DNA of 64,000 nucleotides, from contig KE546965.1 in assembly GCA_000442125.1 (NCBI GenBank), forward strand, positions 1,736,001-1,800,000, given 5' to 3'. Made by a program: the position numbers and the translations under genes. The stretch's first letter is position 1, and the number at the start of each line of letters is the position of its first letter. The notes beneath the pieces are model-generated. The model searched no databases. It had not been told where the DNA came from and saw only the letters and a program-made list of their open reading frames with translations. Positions 58,639 to 64,000 of this stretch are shown one piece after another. The stretch comes from Opeltia flavorubescens. Lineage: Eukaryota; Ascomycota; Lecanoromycetes; Teloschistales; Teloschistaceae.

Positions 58639-61056
58639 ATGGCGCCCGTGCAAGATGATTTTGTCCTGACAATATCTGACGACGAATCTATCTCATCTGC
58701 GGCAGAATCCGACAAGTCCCTTGAAACAAGCCAAAATTCGAGCAAAGCGCCAAACACCAAGCGTAAGCGGGACGTTGATGGCGACCAGAATATCAATGGA
58801 TTCTCGAGTAAAGGCGGAGGCCGGCAATTCAAGAAGCAGAAGCAGAAACGGAAACCCGATTTTGAGATTGAGGAAGAGGAGGGGGAGTCATCATGGGCTG
58901 CCAATGGCGAAGATGATGGAGCAATGGAGTCCGACTTTGAATTTCAGGTCGGAGATGTTTATAACGGGGTGACGGAGGATTTTGATGGATGGGAATTAGA
59001 CGAGGAAAAGGAGCCACAGAGGCAGAAGAAAGGCGTGGATATTGATGATTTGATTGCGAGGAGGAGAAAAAATACTAATCCGGTGGCACCAATCAGCGAG
59101 CCGGTCATGGACGATTTCGATGGGCTCGACGACGAATTGAGCGCGGAAGAAGAGGGGGACTTAAGTACTAAGGCTGTGGAGGTTTCTAGCGAAGTTGACG
59201 ACATGGAAGAGGATGAAACACTGGCACCAGATGGGTTTGGAATGGGAGCTGGGAGTAGCGATGAGGAGAGCGCGGCGCATGAGGATGTCGATGATGAAGA
59301 TTCCGATACTCCTTCTACCTCTGGATCCATTGCAGACCCCATGCCCCATCCAGATGACAATGATTCAGATACATCGCCACCTAGCGCCGATGAAGAATTG
59401 CAGGAGAAGATGCGGAGGGAGGCATTCTTTGCGCCGGAAGAAGAGCCAAAAAAGTCAATGTCGAAAGGTCCCATCTCCAACTCATTTCAAAATATGTCAT
59501 TATCCAGACCCATCCTTCGAGGTCTAGCTTCGGTAGGGTTCCAAATTCCAACTCCTATTCAATCAAAGACTATTCCGATGGCCCTCCTAGGCAAGGATGT
59601 TGTAGGAGGTGCTGTCACGGGCTCAGGAAAGACAGCTGCTTTCATTGTCCCCATACTGGAGCGCCTACTCTATCGCCCCAAGAAGGTTCCCACGAGCCGT
59701 GTAGCTATTCTCATGCCGACTCGAGAGCTGGCAGTTCAATGTTTCAACGTTTCTCAAAAGCTAGCGTCATTCACAGATATTACCTTCTGTCAGCTTGTTG
59801 GAGGGTTTAGTCTTCGCGAACAGGAAAGTGTTCTTCGAACCAGACCAGATGTCATCATAGCGACACCAGGTCGCTTTATCGATCACATGCGCAACTCTGC
59901 AAGCTTTACACTAGATACCCTTGAAATCCTCGTTCTTGATGAAGCCGACCGCATGCTCGAAGATGGTTTCGCAGACGAGTTGAATGAAATTTTGACTACT
60001 ATTCCCAAGTCTAGGCAGACAATGCTCTTCTCCGCGACCATGACTGATCGAGTCGATAAGCTTATTCGTCTAGGTCTCAACCGACCTGTACGTCTCTTGG
60101 TTGACAATTCCCAACAAACAGTCACAACGCTCACCCAAGAATTCGTCCGACTGCGTCCTGGTCGCGAGGATAAACGGCTCGGCTATCTCCTTCATCTCTG
60201 CACCGAATTATTCACAGATCGCACTATCATCTTCTTCCGTCAGAAAAAAGAAGCTCATCGGGTCCGTGTCATCTTTGGTCTCTGCGGGTTGAAAGCTGCA
60301 GAACTTCACGGCAACATGTCTCAGGATCAACGCATCTCCGCTCTCACCTCTTTCCGCACAGGTCAAGTCTCCCACCTTCTGGCAACAGATGTCGCGTCCA
60401 GAGGTCTCGATATCAAAGGCGTAAATACAGTGCTTAATTATACTGCCCCTCAGTCCTTAAATATTTATCTCCATCGTGTTGGACGTACGGCTCGTGCCGG
60501 TGCTCCCGGTCGTTCATGCACACTGGCCTCGGAACCAGATCGGAAAATCGTCAAAGCCGCTGTGAAGACTGCAAAAGCACAAGGCGCTAAAGTCGTGTCC
60601 CGGACCGTCGATGTCGTTGATGCGGATAAATGGCACGACCGCATAGACTCTTTGTCTTCCGAAATCGACAGTATCCTTGACGAAGAGAAAGAGATGAAGC
60701 AAATGACGGACGCGGAGCGAGACGTAAAGAGAGGTGAGAATCTGATCGAGCATGAAGCGGAGATCAAGAGTCGGCCAAAGAGGACGTGGTTTGAGAGTGA
60801 GAAGGAGAAGAAGGTGGCAAAGGCTAAAGGTGCGGTAGAATTGAATGGGGTGCAGGGGGGTGGGGAGAAGAAGAAGGAGGGGAAGTTGAGTGGAAAGGAT
60901 AAAAAGAGGTTAGATTTGGGGAGGGAGAGGAGGGAAGGGAGGGTTTGGAAGAAGGGAAAGAGCGATGGGGTGTCGGTGGGAAAAAGTAAACAGGTGGGGA
61001 AGGGGGCCGGGAAGGGGAATAATAAGGGCAAAGTTAGGAGACCGAAGAAGCGGTAG
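58639..61056 (+). CDS. drs1: Drs1, DEAD-box RNA helicase for 60S ribosome assembly
   Basis: It is a nucleolar ATP-dependent RNA helicase required for 27S pre-rRNA processing in yeast. It is a single exon of 805 residues from the ATG at 58639 (MAPVQDDF); the frame extends 17 codons upstream without a better start. The N-terminal 290 residues are acidic and disordered. Then come the Q motif region ([20 protein letters not shown]), motif I AVTGSGKT at about 325, Ia [14 protein letters not shown] at about 434, III SAT at about 465, [11 protein letters not shown], and [12 protein letters not shown] at about 612. The C-terminus is extremely Lys/Arg/Gly-rich, typical of nucleolar helicases. The order and spacing fit Drs1 (human DDX27), the main alternatives being other nucleolar DEAD-box proteins. 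Confidence 0.93.
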   Translation: MAPVQDDFVLTISDDESISSAAESDKSLETSQNSSKAPNTKRKRDVDGDQNINGFSSKGGGRQFKKQKQKRKPDFEIEEEEGESSWAANGEDDGAMESDFEFQVGDVYNGVTEDFDGWELDEEKEPQRQKKGVDIDDLIARRRKNTNPVAPISEPVMDDFDGLDDELSAEEEGDLSTKAVEVSSEVDDMEEDETLAPDGFGMGAGSSDEESAAHEDVDDEDSDTPSTSGSIADPMPHPDDNDSDTSPPSADEELQEKMRREAFFAPEEEPKKSMSKGPISNSFQNMSLSRPILRGLASVGFQIPTPIQSKTIPMALLGKDVVGGAVTGSGKTAAFIVPILERLLYRPKKVPTSRVAILMPTRELAVQCFNVSQKLASFTDITFCQLVGGFSLREQESVLRTRPDVIIATPGRFIDHMRNSASFTLDTLEILVLDEADRMLEDGFADELNEILTTIPKSRQTMLFSATMTDRVDKLIRLGLNRPVRLLVDNSQQTVTTLTQEFVRLRPGREDKRLGYLLHLCTELFTDRTIIFFRQKKEAHRVRVIFGLCGLKAAELHGNMSQDQRISALTSFRTGQVSHLLATDVASRGLDIKGVNTVLNYTAPQSLNIYLHRVGRTARAGAPGRSCTLASEPDRKIVKAAVKTAKAQGAKVVSRTVDVVDADKWHDRIDSLSSEIDSILDEEKEMKQMTDAERDVKRGENLIEHEAEIKSRPKRTWFESEKEKKVAKAKGAVELNGVQGGGEKKKEGKLSGKDKKRLDLGRERREGRVWKKGKSDGVSVGKSKQVGKGAGKGNNKGKVRRPKKR

Positions 61057-61315
61057 GCTTGCTCAAAACTATTCGTTTTCAATCGACGAGATATTGTTAT
61101 TTGAAGATCATCGACTACTTGATGCAAGCAAAGTAGTTCAGGCGAGTTTTCTCTTACCGAGTAACGATTGACACCTTTTTCGTTTGGCTTTCATTTCCTC
61201 ATCCTTGAACGAGATCTATCTCAGCGTGGTTCTTCCACATCATCCTCTTCCCAGGCCCTTCAGATCAAGATATCCAAATTTTTGTCCCACATCAATCAAG
61301 GCTTCCTCCTACGCC

Positions 61316-62390
61316 ATGTCTCAGCATACTGTATCGACCTCTCACAGCACTGCGAGCAGCACGGCCTACGGTATCACACCGTACAAGCTCACATTAAGAA
61401 CCGGGACTTTGTCTTTCGCGTGTACAGGGACCGACCCTAGGGATGAAAAGAGTTGGCAAATACTCCACGGGCTAAACGGAAAGCCCAGGCAAGACAATGT
61501 CGGTCCTGTGAGGTTCCGGTTCGGTTTAGCCGTCACGCAAGGCTCGGAAGAGGTGCTATACACGGCAAAATGGAAGCATACGAATTTGGTGAACGCTACT
61601 ATTAACCCAATGGAAAACGGTAGAATCCTGGTATCATTACTTTACTTCACCTTTCCATACTAAGCTAATTTCCTTCCAGCTGCAATTCGAATGCAAAGGC
61701 GATGGGATGTTTGACACTAAAGGCCCTGAGGAGGAAGCCAACCAGATACCTCTTGCTAGGTATCACAAGTTGTTTCGATATGTCAGACTCTCCTTGAAGT
61801 CTACTGGAATCGATCCAACAGGCGGGACCGAGAAATATAGTCTTGCTGCACTGATGGATCATGTCCGAATTCACCTTAGCAGTGACCGAGACGTAGCCGT
61901 CAAGATCAACGCCAATCAACCGGGCCAAGGAGGGGAACCAGGGAATCGCCGCCACAAATCGGACGACGAAACAGGTCAGGATGACATCCTCGAGGCTCCC
62001 GAGACCAATTCTACAGACGAAGAGCTGCAGAAGTCCCTCAAAGCCGTGAGGATTGAGATAGACCAGGCGCAAAATGAATTTGCGGAGGACATGCGAACGT
62101 TGGGGAGGTTTATGAGAGAGCAGGCCATGGCTCAGAAGAAGGCAATTGCAACGCATAAGAGACTCCTGGGTTTGAAAGATATGGAGAAGGCAATGGAGGA
62201 GGATGAAAGTCGACTTCAGACCCAGGCTGCAGTCGTGAGCGAACTTTCTGCGTTTCAACCACAAGATTTTTCCAGCCAGGCTTCGGGTCCAGCACTCATG
62301 GGAAGGCAAGAGGGAATGGATCTTGATGATGCTTCCGTTTCATCTGGTGAGAGACACATGAGGGAATTTGAAGAGATGTGGGATTCATGA
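61316..62390 (+). CDS. Unknown protein with folded N-terminus and coiled-coil C-terminus
   Basis: Two exons, 61316-61630 and 61680-62390, give 341 residues. The start MSQHTVSTSHSTASS is Ser/Thr-rich. The first domain (YKLTLRTGTLSFACTGTDPRDEKSW, later VRFRFGLAVTQGSEEVLYTAKW) reads as a beta-rich fold. Around residues 235-300 there is a long charged helix (LQKSLKAVRIEIDQAQNEF and MREQAMAQKKAIATHKR), likely coiled coil. The end is acidic (GMDLDDASVSSGERHMREFEEM). No catalytic motif, signal peptide or membrane helix is visible. The splice join CTG-CTG is in phase 0 and restores a continuous protein. I do not recognise the family. Confidence 0.65.
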
Positions 62391-63181
62391 TTTGCCGCCA
62401 GTTCCTCACCTTACTGCCTTCCATCCTACAGAGGTACCGTTCTAGTACAGGTGGGTTTGATCGGTTTATAGAAGCCGCATATACGCTCGTGATGGTCGCC
62501 TAGTATACAGTGGACAAGAGAGGACGATCCTTTGGGAGTGGGCATGGCCTCGTTTAGAGTAGCAGCTACTTAGCCTATATCACGAAAGCGCGTGATTCTT
62601 ATCTCTAGAAAGCTTATAGGTGTTACAAAACAACATAGAAGTCATACAACGTTTTTGTAGCAACAGATAATCATAATCACTAGTAAGATTTGGAAGTATC
62701 AAGGCGGTCAGCTTGTACGAAAACTTTTGTTTTCTAGATCTTGCACGCTGTTACGGCAGGGATTCTCCTGGGATCGAAGCTGCTGAATTAGCTATCGACC
62801 TGTGGCCTTACCTCACGGTCCATTCACATTGTTTCGCACGTACGAAATCGGACCCTTTATCAATGTATACGGTCTTGCTGAACTCGTCTACTTTTATTTT
62901 AATGCAGACATCGCTTTAGACTTTTCTATCAAAGATGAAAATCATTCCCCAATCGCGATACAGCCTCTACAGAATACTGCCGATAAGATTTGTAACCACT
63001 ATAATAGCATCCGGATTGATTGCAGGAGGAAGGACTTACAATACATGCCTTGTAGGCCACACAAGTCATATCCATACGACATTGCTCACCGCGTTGATAT
63101 CCAGTTCTACATCCCTTACTCCAGCCATTCCAAACGTATTTCACAGCGAGGAATTTAGAAGCAGAAGGGAGATCTTATCAA
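62391..63181. other. Convergent intergenic region of about 0.8 kb
   Basis: AT-rich; overlapping frames of 68-118 codons at 62713-63219 were not accepted because composition and families do not fit. Confidence 0.45.
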
Positions 63182-64000
63182 TCAAGGCGGTGGATCAAGA
63201 TCCAATCCCGCAACCTTGAGCTCGAATGCATCATTCCTACTATAGCTTCCCGCAACATCTAGATCCAACCTCCCGCGTTCGCAGTCCTCGAAGTCGATAT
63301 CGCGACAGATTAGTAAACCACCATCTTCCACTTCCCAGAGCGGGCCGGCAAGGACGTCGCCAAAGGGGCCAATGATACAGGATCCACCGCGGGAAACAAA
63401 TTCTTCATCTTCAGCTTCTTCGGCGTAGCCAGAAGAGGATTGATGCGTTCTTTCGGGGATTTCATCCGAGTCGTCAATCGCTGGTATTGATGATTGTTCG
63501 CCTGGTAGAGCGAGAAGGTGGTTATCCTGAATAGGCATTAAGTTCGAGGACCGTCTTCGACTGCTTCGATGTTTCAGTGGTGAAGTGAATCTGTCGTCTG
63601 GTGAGTTGGCGTCGATGTGGAGGGGCGAAGGGGAGGCAACGTCGAAGGGATTCTTGGGCAAAATGGGTGGAGTTTTGGGCATCGATGTTCCATTTGGCGA
63701 GGCAAGTGCGATCTCGTGGTTTGTACCGACTGGCTCGATTTTCTCAAGACCGTTGCTAAAGGTCGTTCCTGCCGTGGGTCCCGAAATTTTGGCGGTGCTA
63801 TTGGATGCTCGTCCTCGGATCCAAGGAGGTAGATTTTTCCTCCTTGTGCATTGGTTGGCACTGAGAACATACGCCCTCCCCTCGCATGCTATTGTTCTCA
63901 TTAAAGGTAGCCAAGTATCTTTTGCGTCAGCCGTGGGTGCAAGATAGAGATTGATATTCTGTGAGTACAAAGACTGGCGTAGAAGCGGCATCATATTTTC
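63182..64000 (-). CDS. Nitrilase-family carbon-nitrogen hydrolase, C-terminal part with long insert (cut by window end)
   Basis: The frame is open from the window edge to the stop at 63182, giving the last 272 codons. The edge residues ENMMPLLRQSLYSQ follow directly on the nitrilase catalytic-Cys loop, which lies outside. Other family blocks are LYLAPTADAKDTWLPLMRTIACEGRAYVLSANQC near the edge and, much later, EEFVSRGGSCIIGPFGDVLAGPLWE, then LICRDIDFEDCERGRLDLDVAGSYSRNDAFEL. Between ANQC and EFVSRGG there is about 130 residues of Ser/Pro-rich, presumably disordered sequence; in typical nitrilases this gap is short. Nitrilases hydrolyse nitriles to acids and ammonia. The substrate is unknown, and a cyanide-hydratase-type activity is not ruled out. 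Confidence 0.85.
   Translation of the reverse strand, partial: ENMMPLLRQSLYSQNINLYLAPTADAKDTWLPLMRTIACEGRAYVLSANQCTRRKNLPPWIRGRASNSTAKISGPTAGTTFSNGLEKIEPVGTNHEIALASPNGTSMPKTPPILPKNPFDVASPSPLHIDANSPDDRFTSPLKHRSSRRRSSNLMPIQDNHLLALPGEQSSIPAIDDSDEIPERTHQSSSGYAEEAEDEEFVSRGGSCIIGPFGDVLAGPLWEVEDGGLLICRDIDFEDCERGRLDLDVAGSYSRNDAFELKVAGLDLDPPP

Noticed and set aside
62713-63219. Plus-strand frames of 68-118 codons
   Set aside because: They overlap each other in an AT-rich convergent gap with no coding character.
1-64000. tRNA genes, rRNA, CRISPR arrays, transposons and virus-like elements
   Set aside because: A by-eye search found no tRNA B-box in a plausible setting, no repeat-spacer array, no terminal repeats and no transposase or reverse-transcriptase motif. 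A dedicated scan could still reveal degenerate copies.

Overview
The window looks like a gene-dense chromosome segment of a filamentous ascomycete (Pezizomycotina). Genes are closely packed on both strands and most carry several 45-110 nt GT-AG introns with CTRAY-like branch points. The gene set is typical of these fungi: a QDE-2-type Argonaute, a Cas1p-like glycan O-acetyltransferase, a DIP2/CPS1-type double adenylation protein, an aspzincin metalloprotease and a GPI-anchored Ser/Thr cell-wall protein. The class cannot be fixed from sequence alone; the overall impression is Leotiomycetes-like. I saw no tRNA, rRNA, CRISPR array, transposon or virus-derived element. Single N bases lie at 6197, 16189 and 48519.

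Left part (1-20 kb): the 3' end of a D-arabinono-1,4-lactone oxidase gene, a small unknown gene behind a cluster of AP-1/GCN4-like sites, a MYND zinc-finger protein, SEC63, an Argonaute, a divergent pair (mitochondrial phosphatidylserine decarboxylase PSD1 and a HERP/Usa1-like ubiquitin-like-domain membrane protein), and a long choline kinase. Two phospholipid genes and two ER protein-handling genes thus lie within about 16 kb, though fungal gene order may explain this by chance.

Middle part (20-43 kb): a small secreted protein, a histidine-phosphatase-fold protein, a PC-esterase plus Cas1p-type acetyltransferase, an intracellular zinc-finger/LysM/UBA-like protein divergent from ribosomal protein uS8 (RPS22), a DENN-type (DENND11/LCHN-like) protein, the ER-lumen HSP70 LHS1, a modular GPI-anchored wall protein, the tubulin-like mitochondrial inheritance protein DML1, and a classical SDR.

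Right part (43-64 kb): a coiled-coil protein, an unknown nuclear-looking protein, the very large DIP2/CPS1-like protein, an M35-type secreted protease gene with an in-frame stop, an unknown single-exon gene, the DEAD-box helicase DRS1, an unknown coiled-coil protein, and a nitrilase cut by the window end.

Most genes are housekeeping and unrelated to one another. The best leads are the exon-duplicated wall protein (35992-37558), the LysM protein with no signal peptide (26761-27788), the interrupted protease (55514-56572), the degenerate adenylation motifs of the DIP2-like protein, the AP-1-like site cluster near 1.1 kb, and the long first intron of RPS22 as a possible snoRNA host. I found no clear multi-gene system that would count as wholly new. 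All splice models were derived by eye from reading frame, splice-site and family fit; no transcript or alignment evidence was available.
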